A stretch of DNA of 64,000 bases, from positions 9,238,001 to 9,302,000 of the forward strand of contig NC_066272.1 in assembly GCF_905404315.1 (NCBI RefSeq), written 5' to 3'. Below, in pieces: positions 31,761 to 42,777 of this stretch (position 1 is the stretch's first letter; every line of letters starts with the position of its first letter). A program made the translations under genes and the position numbers. Below the pieces are notes generated by a model. It was not told where the DNA came from, did not search any database, and saw only the letters and a program-made list of their open reading frames with translations. Source of the DNA: Leptidea sinapis. Lineage: Eukaryota; Arthropoda; Insecta; Lepidoptera; Pieridae.

Positions 31761-34307
31761 CTATAAATTTCATGGTTCTACATATTATGATGACCGCTGA
31801 CCTGTCTATCAGAATGTCAAACACTCGATTCCCGCCGATTTTCGCAATTTCAATATAAACTACTATTTTGAATTTATCAATATTTCAAACTGTTTTTACC
31901 GGATAACCGCTTACATATTATACAGAAAACCGGTTCTTTCCAAATTCAGTGCCAACCCACGCTCTTCGAGCACTTCAAATTTTCGTTATTGGCTAATTCA
32001 CTTTGAGTTTGATAGGGGAAAGGAAGTTGTAATGTGTCAGAAACTCGACTCACGACTTACGATTGCCATATTCACCATGTTGTGAGATAAACATCGTTGC
32101 AAAATTTAGCTGGTTTAAGTAATGGAATATTTATAAATTAATAAAATGATACTATGTACAATATTACTTGATTCAATGATTTTAATGATATTCATTTTTC
32201 GATAGGCTTACATCTTTTGTCTTTTTGACCGCAGTGAAATCTATCCGGGAGTGCCGTCAGAACTGAAAACTTCAACGTTGTGCATTTTTGAATATTTTGG
32301 AATGGTTCGGGAATAATTTCGCACGAATTACTAACATTTATGTGGTTAAATACAACATTCATTTAATGCGCTATCGTACACAAAAATGACAATTTATATT
32401 ATATAAAAAAAATAACACTTCAGAACTATTTCAATTATTTTACATTAAGAACTTTATCTCTCAAAAAAATGAACTTTCATCCATAATTTCAACGACTGCC
32501 TTACGCATTTCAGATTAGGTCAGGAGTCCTGACGCGAGTTTAACATTTTATACCCATCCCAAGAAAAGTTCTCAACACCGCTAAAGAAGTTTACACTTCA
32601 AAAAAATACATATCTATATAAAGTTTTAAAGTTAAATCTTCCTTAGAGCTGAGCATTTTATTTTTTGATTATTAAATGACGCTGAGCTGTCACGCTCAGC
32701 TAAGTAGCCTTTCTATAAATTTTATTCCTTTATCGTGGGGCATTAAGCATTAAGTGCAGTCACCAATTAATGGAAACAAATTAAAATAGTCTTTCATAAC
32801 TTCAATATGTTATATCTAAACTGCTTACGATTAAAATTTCGTTTATGTGGAACCAATCTAGTTCGTCCATATAAAATTGTTATCCAAACCAAAATGCATG
32901 TAAAAAGTTTTGTTCTGCATGAATCAGCAAGGTTATATATAGCAAAGAATATGTAATAGTTCAATTTGTAATAGGTAGAGATTAACAGGTTCAAAAGTGT
33001 AATTTTAAAATTGGGCAAGTTAAATTTCAATATCAAATTCTTGTGCTCAAAATTAATCATTTACTTATTTATTTTTCGAATCTTTTGTCAAACATAGATC
33101 TAACAGTAAAAAAGAGAATGTAAGTTGCAATGAAATGAATTGGCAATTTCAGTGACTGACATGTAAGTCCCGTATTGACGTTAAAGTCAATGTCATTGTC
33201 GCATGTCATACACAGATATTACTTTTTATTCAGAAGAATTTTAGTTACTTCTATCAATTTTAAGTTTATTTTCCTAGAGCCCTATCTAAACAGACCTAGT
33301 CCAACGTTCATTGTTACATGGGATAACTGATCTTTGATGCATCATTTGACCCTCACACACTAAAGAACTAAGTAGTAAATAAAATAAGAGTTTTTATAAA
33401 AATTGAGATTATCAATTCTTGTGTATTCGCAGAACTCTGAGAGAGCAGTTTCTTAAGAATGAATTTGGGTTTTTTTATCATTTTTAAATGTAAAACAAGA
33501 CGTCCAAAATTGATTTATTGTATCTTAATAAATAAATAAATATTATACTATTAATAATTATGTTATTTTAACATCGTTATTGAGCGAACTACATATTAAA
33601 AAAAAATCGAGTTTTGAAAGCGTGTTTTTATTTGTGTCATAATTTTCATGTTTAATTTGGCATCAACTCGAATAGACTGTATTCACTTATCATACACCTT
33701 CTTATAAATATGTCTATTATTAGTCGATAGTTTTTCGTTAAACCTCTTCTATTTTTTATAGGAATAGTGTACAAGGAGCACATGAAGGTCCAAAGGTGAC
33801 ACTTATAAAAGTAAAATCCTGCTTCACAGTCGTCCACGGTCCACTATTTGATTCTTACGGTGACAGTTGACACACGACTAATGAGAAAAATGTGCTTACA
33901 TTGTCTTTAAGCACACTTTTGCCGTTCCGTTATCAGACTGCGAATGATATGTCCTTAAATATAAAATATAGCATAAATTCGTTTACGACGAAAACCATTT
34001 ATTCATAGTATTTACTTGCCTTGGAGTACTGACTGTCTATTGTTCGTATACATTTTTGTTATAAATGACATCCATGATATGAGGCTGTTAGCGCAAACCC
34101 AGTTAGCGTAACCCACAGTGTTTTGCTTATTAATATAAATATAATACAAACTATTTAATAATTGATAATTTTTAAATCAACACTGACCTATCTTTGGTGT
34201 CTAAGTCTTTTTGAATCTATCATTATATTATCAGGTTATAACCTTTTTTTTATAAAACAAAATAATATTGGTTAGGTCACTTTTACGCTGATGGCAATAA
34301 ATATAAA
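31761..34307. other. Longest quiet stretch, about 2.5 kb
   Basis: No element of the families above is visible. Several AT-rich frames occur (for example 32794-33060 and 33652-33837, both minus) without domains. 32640-32720 has a short GCTGAGC/GCTCAGC inverted pair. It may be unique intergenic or intronic DNA. Confidence 0.4.
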
Positions 34308-34650
34308 TATACCAGCTGACCCGACAGACGTTCTGTACATAATAAATAAATTACTGTTTTTTATGAATCTGTCAATAATTTTTCATAACATCAAGAATTA
34401 TTTCGTAATGTATGCCCTGTTGTTACAAAATGAAATTGTTTCACAGAAGAACTGTCAAAACGTCAATAAATTCTCTCACAGAATATATACCTATGCAAAA
34501 CAAATATTGTTAATAACAATAATTATGGGTCCCAAATCGAAATAAAAAGTATCCTATCTCTCAAGTTGGACCAAACTGCACTCCATGAAGTAATCCCCAT
34601 TAATATCCGTTCATTAGTTTAGGAGTCCATCGCGGACAAACAACGTGTAA
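34308..34650 (-). mobile_element. HEL-1 Helitron
   Basis: The plus strand starts CCAGCTGACCCGACAGACG and ends GCGGACAAACAACGTG. It is collinear with 24118-24460. The CTAG corner is CTGG on the minus strand. Non-coding; the apparent 84-codon frame inside is chance. Confidence 0.75.
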
Positions 34651-34971
34651 ACGTAACTAATGGTAACAGAAAGCCTCAAGTAGGTTATTTGTATATTACC
34701 GGAAAAATAAATATACTTTACACCTGGTTAGTCTTAGAATAATTGTTAATTATTCGTATTTAAAGACAGGAACATAAAACCAACGCGTTTTGCAGTAAAA
34801 TGTTCATGTTTGTCTAAAATCTAAATAATTAGGTCCATTGTTATTATAAACAAAAGTAAAATATATTTTAAGAAAGTACAGAAATGAGATTTCTTAAAAT
34901 TATAATAAGACTGTAGAATTATATCACTTTAATAAAAATAATTTGTATACTTTAGAATGTTTTCTAGACTT
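34651..34971. other. Spacer
   Basis: Nothing recognised. Confidence 0.35.
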
Positions 34972-35283
34972 TACCAGTGGGTGGCTCCTATGCACAGGAT
35001 GCCGGCTAATTTATGGGTACCACAATGGAGCCTATTTCTGCCGTGAAGCAGTAATGTGTAAGCATTATTGAGTTTCGGTCTGAAGGGCGCCGTAGCTAAT
35101 GAAATTAGTGGGCAAATGAGACTGAACATCTTATGTGTCAAGGTGACGAGCGCAATTGTATTGCCGCTCAGAATGTTTATGTTTTTCAAGAATCCTGAAC
35201 GGCACTACATTGTGGGCAGGGCGTATCAATTACCATCAACTGAATGTCCTGCTCGTCTCGTCCCTTATTTAAATTAAAAAAAA
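34972..35283 (+). mobile_element. SINE-1, full length
   Basis: From CCAGTGGGTGGCTCC through GTCTGAAGGGCGCCGTAGCT to CTCGTCCCTTATTT and the A-rich tail. Confidence 0.85.
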
Positions 35284-35579
35284 AAGACTTTTCTATGTTT
35301 ATTTTATTACTTTTTGTCTCAATACTTAATTTAAATAAAAACATGATTTATTCTTATATCGTATGTGTGTCTCAATATTTTTCTATTTTCCTGTTGATCT
35401 CGGTTACAATACAAAGGCAAAGTAATGAAATATTGTTTTGTCAATGTTTCTTGATACGTGTGCTGGATTTCGTATAAGTTATAAAGTGTAACTCGACGGC
35501 TGATAGATAGGCTTCGACGGTATATCACTGTGTGGTTCAACTCCAATTATTGTTCGCATGTTAATAGATACATATGTAT
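35284..35579. other. Spacer
   Basis: Overlapping AT-rich frames on both strands; none supported. Confidence 0.35.
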
Positions 35580-35740
35580 ATTATATAATAATAATATTGA
35601 CACACTTTTTACACAAATTGTCTTGCCCCAAGTTAAGCATATATAGCCTGTGTTATGGGTTACAAGACAATGATATATTTAATACAATATACTTACTTAA
35701 ACATACTTAAATTCATATAAACATACATAAATACATTTAA
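35580..35740 (-). mobile_element. SINE-2 3' part
   Basis: GACACACTTTTTACACAAAT, CTTGCCCCAAGTTAAGC and TTACAAGACAATGATATATT match SINE-2 on the minus strand. The head is missing. Confidence 0.7.
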
Positions 35741-35825
35741 ACATTTTATATAATTATATTTACACATTATATTATAGTTTAAAATTTCACTTTTTTCAAA
35801 GTTCCAGCTCTTTGAGCTAAAAAAT

Positions 35826-36092
35826 ATGCTTTTTCTTTTATTAATAGCTCGAAAAGGTCATAAGTCTAATGAAAGTTTATTAAAACACTATTTTGTGAAA
35901 TTTCAAACTGCAATAACTTTTGAATGGATGAACCGAGGATTTAGCCGAGCCCTTTCAAATGGCACTACCCGCGATGAATTCGGTCAAATCGGTCAAAAGC
36001 CATTGCAAGTTCACACTTGGAATGCGTTTCGGACTAATGTTTCGATATTGGAAGAACTCAAGGTGAAGGTGAGATTATCGTCGTCTGTGTAA
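35826..36092 (+). other. 88-codon open frame of doubtful coding value
   Basis: The frame includes TFEWMNRGFSRALSNGTTRD. The DNA around AACTTTTGAATGGATGAACC resembles the motif found in lepidopteran dispersed repeats (a sentence-like accident of repeat DNA), so I favour repeat over gene. Confidence 0.2.
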
Positions 36093-36100
36093 ATATAAGC

Positions 36101-36385
36101 TCCAAGTACTTTGGGCACGTCACACGAAACCAAAACTTCATGGAACGACTCGTCGTCCAAGGACGAGTGGAAGGCAAGCGGTCACGAGATCTGTCACCTA
36201 TGCGTTGGATAGACCTGATAAAGGCTGCGACACAAACTAACATAGTCCAGTGTTCCCCTAACGCTGAAGACCGTGGTAAGTGAAGGCGCATTGCAAGGGC
36301 TACATTATCTACCATAGATACGTCTTGTGTGTACCTACAGTCTCATCATGCAACCACAACCACTCTGTCAAGAGTGAACGACTAA
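36101..36385 (+). pseudogene. Non-LTR RT C-terminal remnant
   Basis: In one frame: KYFGHVTRNQNFMERLVVQG, RVEGKRSRDLSPMRWIDLIK, AATQTNIVQCSPNAEDRGK, then a TGA and RRIARATLS. This is the GHv.R...mErLvvQGrveGkRsRgrsPmRWiDlIK pattern of another insect LINE RT tail. One nonsense codon interrupts it; it ends at TAA 36383-36385. Confidence 0.75.
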
Positions 36386-36949
36386 GGAGGGAAAACTACC
36401 CGATCTTTGAAAGTTATCAATTTTTTTTTGCGGGCAGTTTAAATAAATTATGACTAATTCTTTAATACGTTTATCTTGACTTATTTAGTAGATTTTGTTA
36501 ATTTCTTAATTTCATTACATTATAGAATGGTTGTTTTATAACTTATATTTATTTTATGTAACTATTTCACACAATATAATTTAGCATGCGGTATTACACC
36601 TTAAAAGGTAATGCATTTAGTAATAAGACCCTTGTAAATAAGCATAATAATAATAATTATAAATGTATTATTGTAATTACCACTGGTGAATCTAAATAAA
36701 TAAAATAAAAAAATAAAATATATATATATTTGTTTGTTCGATGTGCCGATAGAAGGACCATTTAGCAGTTTGATTAGTGGCGTTATTTTTGTACGCAATA
36801 AGTTTTAGATTGGATAATAAATAAAGCTTTACTGTGTCCTACAGAATTGATTTGGGCTTATAGAACTCATAAATATTGTCTGCTTTTGTATTAAGTAGTA
36901 AGATCTTGAAGATTATTTACTTTTACAGATAAAATATGGAGTTGATATT
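36386..36949. other. Spacer with LINE-like A-rich tail
   Basis: 36660-36720 (ACCACTGGTGAATCTAAATA followed by A-rich repeats) looks like the 3' end of the preceding LINE or a similar one. The rest is unassigned. Confidence 0.4.
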
Positions 36950-37200
36950 GGCAGGAGTATATCTACAGGGTCTTTTTTGTGAAGGGCGGTGATGGCCAAG
37001 TCGGCAACTACGAGACTTTTTGCAAAGATTGATCCTTATCAGCAAAAGAGTTCTGTATTCAGAAAGTAATTTTTTTGAAAAATCATTCCGGTCAATTTCC
37101 GCCAAAAGTTCAAGAAATTTTAGTAACTATATATGAAGTTATTTGTTTTTTACAAATCGAGTGCATGACGACGACGTTTCCTTAAGTCTTGTATTTTCTG
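36950..37200. repeat. REP-N, inverted pair
   Basis: 36965-37020 (GTGAAGGGCGGTGATGGCCA) is the reverse complement of the 3' part of 55245-55395 (TGGTCATCACCGCCCTTCTC), whereas 37111-37200 matches the 5' part of the same region in direct orientation (AGTTATTTGTTTTTTACAAA). So the two halves are inverted here. Confidence 0.4.
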
Positions 37201-37374
37201 TCTTGGCATTCACCACTCTGTATATACCTATGAATCTTTTGATTTATAATTTATAGTTTCAATGTTTCTCTGATCGCCCAAGTTAAAAGGGCGTCTTGAA
37301 CTTGGTGAAAATTATGTTAAAGGAATCTGTCACATAGATAGCTACGGGCAAAGTGTACCTTTACATTCACACAA
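37201..37374. other. Spacer
   Basis: Nothing recognised. Confidence 0.3.
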
Positions 37375-37545
37375 AATTACTTTATCCATCTAGGTCAAGG
37401 AAATGACACTTATAAATGTCTAAAAATTATTTTTATACATTCATCACCATTGCAAAACAGGTTGAGCTTAAATGAGAAGAAGTGGGAAGAAATTCTCTGC
37501 CACTCTTTTAAATACATCATTTTACAAATTATTATCCTATACATT
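37375..37545 (-). mobile_element. LINE-3 3' tail
   Basis: ACTTTATCCATCTAGGTCAA, GAAATGACACTTATAAATG and AAATGAGAAGAAGTGGGAAG match 23829-24010. Confidence 0.65.
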
Positions 37546-37579
37546 TACACAACACCTACATCTAATAAATTTGTAAACA

Positions 37580-37795
37580 ATACTGTGTTTCGGTCTGAAG
37601 GTAGTGAAATTATTGGGCAAATGAGACTTAACAACTTATGTCTCAAGGTGACGAACGCAATTGTAGTGCCGCTCAGAATTTTTGCGTTTTTCAATAATAC
37701 TGAGCGACACTGCATTGTTATGGGTAGGGCGTATCAATTACCATCTGAGCTAAACGTCCTGCTCTCTCGTCCCTTATTTTCATAAAAAAAAATAC
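37580..37795 (+). mobile_element. SINE-1, 5' truncated
   Basis: It starts ACTGTGTTTCGGTCTGAAGG, lacks the GCGCCGTAGCT block, and runs to the tail after TTATTTTCAT. Confidence 0.8.
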
Positions 37796-37796
37796 A

Positions 37797-37867
37797 TAAA
37801 ATTCTCGTGTCCCGTTTCTGAGAAGTTTGGTAACAATCACCGCGACATGAGAATTTTATATATTAGA
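37797..37867 (-). mobile_element. HEL-2 5' end, truncated copy
   Basis: On the minus strand it begins TCTAATATATAAAATTCTCA and continues to GAAACGGG. Its own 5' TC (GA at 37866-37867 on plus) touches the CTAG of the next copy. Confidence 0.65.
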
Positions 37868-38269
37868 CTAGCTGACCCAGCAAACGTTGTACTGCCATAT
37901 AAAGAACAAAAAATATATCGTACTACAATTCTTGTATTCGATTTTCATCTTGCAACCCTATAGCGGTTTTGTGGATGGAACAGAATAAAATTAAAATCGC
38001 GATACAAAAATAGTTGTTGATTGTAGAAGGGTGAAAATTTGAATTTGTATGTATTTTTAAATGCTGAATCGTAATAAAAAAAAAATAAAAAAAAATAAAA
38101 AAATTAAACTTAGGGGTGGGTTCCCCTTATCATTTAGGGATATGAAAAATATATGTAGTCTGATTCTCAGACCTATCCGACACGCACACAAAATTTAATA
38201 TAAATCGAATCAGCCCTTTCGGAGGAGTTTGGTTACAAACACCACGACACGAGAACTTTATATATTAGA
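37868..38269 (-). mobile_element. HEL-2 Helitron, 402 bp
   Basis: On the minus strand: TCTAATATATAAAGTTCTCG at the start, CTCCTCCGAAAGGGCTGA inside, and ACGTTTGCTGGGTCAGCTAG at the end. T follows at plus position 38270 and A precedes at 37867. No open frame. Confidence 0.85.
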
Positions 38270-38804
38270 TTATGAATTTTTATTATTTGGTACTAAACAT
38301 AATAATATTATAAAATTCAAACAAATTGACTTTATTTGATAATTTTAAGTAAAATAAAGAGTCCCTTTAGCAGCCTGTTAGACATAGCTAAACTTTAGCC
38401 TTTTGCCTAGTTATTCAAAGGAATTAAATCCACATAGTTTAATTCAAATAAGTTATTAAACACAACAGTACCCTTGATAAATTGTACTTTTACTTAGAAT
38501 GTCTGTAAGTAAGAGCAGATCACGTTGGATGTCTGCCTCGCGAGACTTCTAATAAAATGCACATCCTTTTAGCAGCAATAAAAACTGTATGTTATCTCGT
38601 GATGTATCAAGAGTATACGATAAACTAACCACAGAACATGAATCTTCCTTCGATTTTCAACTGAAATAGTAGTAAGTATTGACTTACTCGTGTAAGGCAT
38701 TGACTATTTGACGTTTGAGTATGTTTGTTGCATCATTTTACATATTATATTGTAATTGAAATGATTTGTAAATCGATGGAAATGTAAATCTTGACATAAA
38801 AGAG
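38270..38804. other. Spacer
   Basis: No supported feature. Confidence 0.4.
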
Positions 38805-38945
38805 TGGAAATGAGTTTCTTGCTACTACTTCTCATTAGCTCAACCCTTTACGAAGTAGCGGTAGATTCAATAAGAAAAATTCATAAGTGTCATTTCCGTG
38901 ACCTACGTGAATAAAGTGATTTTGACTTTTTTGATTTTATATTAA
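38805..38945 (+). mobile_element. LINE-3 3' end
   Basis: CTACTTCTCATTAGCTCAAC, AAGTGTCATTTCCGTGACCT and AATAAAGTGATTTTGACTTT, plus orientation. This is the LINE-3 3' UTR with its tail. Confidence 0.65.
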
Positions 38946-39109
38946 AATATAATAAAATCGCAAGAAAATAAAAAAACTGTACTTTTTTTGAAGAATGAAG
39001 AATTTTGCTGTGTGTTCTACAAACAACATCGAATCCAAAAAAGTACTTAATAGAATTTTCATCTATTATCTGTAAGTATGTCCGTTCAAAACAAAACTAA
39101 TGAACGTAT

Positions 39110-39160
39110 TGAATTAAATATAATACCATCCACGCAGACGACGTCACGGGCAGTAGCTAA
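39110..39160 (+). mobile_element. Helitron 3' end (CTAA form)
   Basis: GCAGACGACGTCACGGGCAG then TAGCTAA at 39160, followed by T, is like the HEL-3 3' end. The upstream boundary is unclear. Confidence 0.5.
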
Positions 39161-39229
39161 TAGGTAATTTAAGATAATCAAACAATTTACTATGTTTTTA
39201 AGGTGATTACCCTTACTTCTGGCATTAAT

Positions 39230-39490
39230 TACACAAATAAAACTGAAAACAATTTTTTTTAATGATGCGGGACTCGAACCCGCGACCTCTCGCGTTCCTT
39301 GCGAGCGCTCTTTCCAACTTAGCCAATCGTTCGAGTGAGGTATCGTTTATAAATTGTATGCTATGCCCAAAACTTGCATATTAGGAAATCGACTTTAGAT
39401 GTCACTCTTGCAAATCTAAACAATTTGTTATATTTTTAAAGGTCGCAGGTTCGAGTCCCGTTATGTCACAAAATTTTGTTTTTAGTTTTA
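39230..39490. mobile_element. TLR foldback copy
   Basis: The left minus-strand arm has ATTAATTACACAAATAAAAC, then a tRNA-like head at 39261-39332 with an unbroken T arm (GCGGG with CCCGC). The right arm has GCAGGTTCGAGTCCCG and TTTTGTTTTTAGTTTTATTT. The body between them is shortened. Confidence 0.7.
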
Positions 39491-39683
39491 TTTGTGTTTA
39501 TAATCAAACAAATCTAAGGTTCACAGTAATTATTAAATCAAACACCAATAATGAATAAAAATATTGTGGGTTTGATATAATAATATTAAAAACATTAACA
39601 CGAAGTCAAGTATTGTAAAAAGTATAATCATTTATTAGAATTACTGACTTTTTTTGAATTAGGTAACTCGTAACTTTCTAACG
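39491..39683. other. Spacer
   Basis: Nothing recognised. Confidence 0.3.
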
Positions 39684-39862
39684 TCGTGTTGCTGGACAAA
39701 GGCGGGAGCCCAAAGATCTCCACGATGATCGCTCCGGCGCTGCCCTCATCCAACGTATTCCGGCGATCTTGACCAGATTGTAGGTCCAACTTGTGGCCTA
39801 CCAATACTGCGTTTCCGATACGTGGTCACCATTCGAGGACTTTTCTGCCCCACTGGCCATCT
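39684..39862 (-). pseudogene. LINE-2 3' fragment
   Basis: TCCAACGTATTCCGGCGATC, CTGCGTTTCCGATACGTGGT and ATTCGAGGACTTTTCTGCCC are LINE-2 blocks in broken frame. The TCA tail is degraded. Confidence 0.7.
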
Positions 39863-40007
39863 AAGGGATACAGGAACTTAAATGAATGAAATGAATGTAA
39901 TATTAATGAAACATAAATGTTATTATTTATCATGTCCCAGCAATAAGTAAAAAATAATTCTATCCGAAATGACTAACTATGATTTTAATTGTGGCTTTTA
40001 ATGTCTA

Positions 40008-40263
40008 GCCACGAATCTATGGATATATGCACTGTTTCCACAGGAAATTTTGTCACTGCTTGTTCTAGAGATTTCTAAAACGATTCGATGGCGGCATGTC
40101 GTTTAGAGCAGGTCAGGTCTTCTAAAAATGAGCATTATTTGTAGTTTTAAGGGTTCTGATAGACGAGGGCCAGTCTTCAGCTCTTAAATAGTCCAGAACA
40201 TTAACTTCCAGCCAAGCTTGGGTAGTTCGCGCACTGTACCAGGTACAGTCTTGCTGAAAAGTT
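40008..40263 (-). pseudogene. Tc1/mariner transposase C-terminal remnant
   Basis: The minus strand reads TFQQDCTWYSARTTQAWLEV, then NVLDYLRAEDWPSSIR, and after frame damage SLEQAVTKFPVETV. QQD includes the second catalytic Asp of the DD(D/E) triad (codon at 40248-40250), and the WLEvN...WPS block is characteristic of mariner-type transposases. The SPDLNP part that normally follows WPS is disrupted, and the N-terminal half and both TIRs are not visible. Non-functional. Confidence 0.7.
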
Positions 40264-40435
40264 AAAAGTACCTACGTTTATACAAAGAAAACTGCTTTTA
40301 TTATTTTTTATTGTAGTTCTTTAATTAGAATTAATGATTACCTTAAATATTATACAGATCATACAAGAAGCTGTATTTCTTACTACTTAGGCTAACTTGA
40401 TGATCTTTTAACTTCTGTCTTGCGTTTAAACATAG
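40264..40435. other. Spacer
   Basis: Nothing recognised. Confidence 0.3.
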
Positions 40436-40772
40436 CTCACGCCGTTTTTAGCGTTCCGTAGCCAAATGACAAAAACGAAACCCTTATAGATTCATCATGT
40501 CTGTATGTCTGTCCGTCCACCACAGCCACTTTTGTTCGAAATTAGCACTATATTGTTGAAACTTGGTAGGATGTCGTATTCTGTGAACTGCATTAAGATT
40601 TTCACACCAATTAGAATAAGACAATAAATTTGGGGGGTTGGGCACACCGAAAATTGGTTTGAAGGAGATCTATTAAGTAGTTTTTTTAAATACGTCATAA
40701 ATCGTTTAATATGTTACTTGCTGCTACGGAACCTTTCATGGGCGAGTCCGACTCACACTTGGCCGCTTTATT
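40436..40772 (+). repeat. REP-K copy 1
   Basis: It begins near GCGTTCCGTAGCCAAATG and ends GAGTCCGACTCACACTTGG. It shares CGAAAATTGGTTTGAA(G/C)GAG and TACGTCATAAATCGT with 48525-49100. A common lepidopteran dispersed repeat; the 67-codon minus frame inside is not a gene. Confidence 0.65.
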
Positions 40773-41190
40773 TAAAAAGTGGTGAGTTAAACTTGTATTG
40801 ACTTAGTTGTGAGCAGAATGTGAGCCAGACACTATTTCTTACATGTTACCTATACGTAACAGTATCTACTGTTTACCAATGTAAACTTACTATTTTGGTA
40901 TTAAATATATATTTCCTAGTGCTAGAAAGGATAAAGCTAAGTTCGGAACCTTCTTTTCTAAAAACATTATAAATTAGTCTTATTCAACTTTCAAGGGAAC
41001 TTGTCGTTGGGTATTTGGTATATATTTAAGTATTTTAATATTAATAAATGGTCTAGGTTGTTTAAGTTTAAAATATTGTAGTATAAGAAGTTTTATATTT
41101 TTTTCTTTTTTCTATTATAGTGATAGTTTATATTATGTAGATAGTTTTGCATAAAATTTTAATTTTAAGCACATTAAATTAGTAATATTG
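40773..41190. other. Spacer
   Basis: AT-rich; nothing recognised. Confidence 0.35.
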
Positions 41191-41376
41191 TCATTCAGGC
41201 TGAGTTTGGCGGTTCGGGGCGTTCTGAAAACCAGTTATAAACTGCTGATGAAGGGTCCTATTCGCTATAACACAATATACTCCATAGTTAAGTCCAATAT
41301 TGTATCTTATTTGTGATATGTCGAATAAAGAGTGTGGTGGATTTGATAGTGAAATTAATTTTGTAAAGTTTACCAT
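41191..41376 (-). CDS. Unrecognised 61-codon ORF
   Basis: On the minus strand an ATG frame carries MVNFTKLISLSNPPHSLFDI, SQIRYNIGLNYGVYCVIANR and ends in QNAPNRQTQPE. It is protein-like and slightly richer in G and C than its flanks, and no window repeat covers it. It could be the last exon of a gene or part of an unfamiliar transposon protein. No domain is recognised. Confidence 0.25.
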   Translation of the reverse strand: MVNFTKLISLSNPPHSLFDISQIRYNIGLNYGVYCVIANRTLHQQFITGFQNAPNRQTQPE

Positions 41377-41489
41377 TCTCGAATCTCGAAAATTGTTTTA
41401 ATTAAATATTATTTAATTGTATAGAACTATTATATATACAGCAATTAAATGGATAATATCCGATGCTGTTCGTAACCTTTGCCAATCCT

Positions 41490-41800
41490 TTGAGGCTCCT
41501 TTGAACAGGATGCCGGCTAGATTATGGGTAGGTACCACAACGGCGCCTATTTCTGCCGTGAAGCAGTTATGTGTAAACATTACTGTGTTTCGGTCTGGAG
41601 GGCGCCGTAGCTAGTGAAATTACTGGGCAAACGAGACTTAACAACTTATGTCTCAAGGTGATGAACGCAATTGTAGTGTCTCTCAGAATTTTTGGGCTTT
41701 TCAAGAATCCTGAGCGGCACCGCATTGTAATGGGCAGGGCGTATCAATTACCATCTGAACGTCCTGTTTGTTTCGTCCCGTATTTTCGTAAAAAAAAACC
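41490..41800 (+). mobile_element. SINE-1, full length
   Basis: GAGGCTCCTTTGAACAGGAT, CTGGAGGGCGCCGTAGCTAG, GAGCGGCACCGCATTGTAA, A-rich tail after TATTTTCGT. A GGTA duplication lies near 41526. Confidence 0.85.
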
Positions 41801-41964
41801 TGGTTGAAATAAACACTCAGCATAATCTCAAATAACATACAAAACCAAAGTTTAATCAATCACACCTTCTTCAATGGCGAGGATCACACCTGCTGATCAA
41901 AAGCTGACCACTAGTCATATACTTTTAAAATATAATATGTTTTACTTACTTTGACTTTTACACT

Positions 41965-42275
41965 TTTTTATGAAAATAAGGGATGAGACGAGCAGTACGT
42001 TCAGCTGATGGTAATTGATACGCCCTACCTATAACAATACAGTTACAATCCACTCAGGATTCTTGAAAATCCCCAAAAATTCTGAGTGGCATTACAACTG
42101 CGCTCTTCACCTTGAGACATAAGATGTTAAGTCTCATTTGCCCAGTGATTTCACTTGCTACAGCGCCCTTCAGACCGAAACACAGTAATTCTTACACATT
42201 ACTGCTTCATGAAATAGGCGCCGTTGTGGTACCTATACTATAGCCGGCATCCTGTGGAAAGGAGCCTCCCAATGG
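41965..42275 (-). mobile_element. SINE-1, full length
   Basis: The reverse of the consensus, from the tail through GTTCAGCTGATGGTAATTGA to GGAAAGGAGCCTCCCAATGG. It forms a tail-to-tail pair with the preceding copy, about 165 bp apart. Confidence 0.85.
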
Positions 42276-42667
42276 AAATATAAACTTAGAAATATACACA
42301 ACGTACTTAAGTCCAAACTTAACTAAATAACTTAGATAGCTTAACTTAATTAATGTAACGGAAAGAAAACAGAATAATTCCATGTTACAATACGATTAAC
42401 TTAGTCTAGACTTTCATAATAACTGGTTTTAACGTTTATAAGACTACAGACACTACAAATATTACTTACTAACATTATTTAGCAGTAACATTACTATCGC
42501 AATGCAGTGTGACTTGCAACAAATTAGTTTCCTCTTCAGATAAAAATGTATATAGTTGACTCGAAGTAAGAGGATGTCATTAAATTTACTCAATGTTATC
42601 TTTAGCGTCTAACACATCATGTTGCAATGCTGGAAATGTAACAGCTTTATTATGGACGAGTCATTTA
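42276..42667. other. Spacer
   Basis: Nothing recognised. Confidence 0.35.
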
Positions 42668-42775
42668 ATGAAATAATTAAATATATCTTTATTGCACACC
42701 ATAAAAAAATAACAAAAATCGAGAATACATAACAAGCAATAGGCGGCCTTACCGCTTAAGAGTGATTTCTTTCGA
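42668..42775 (-). mobile_element. LINE 3' UTR tail
   Basis: TCTTTATTGCACACCATAAA and AGGCGGCCTTACCGCTTAAG match 3578-3725. Confidence 0.5.
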
Positions 42776-42777
42776 CT

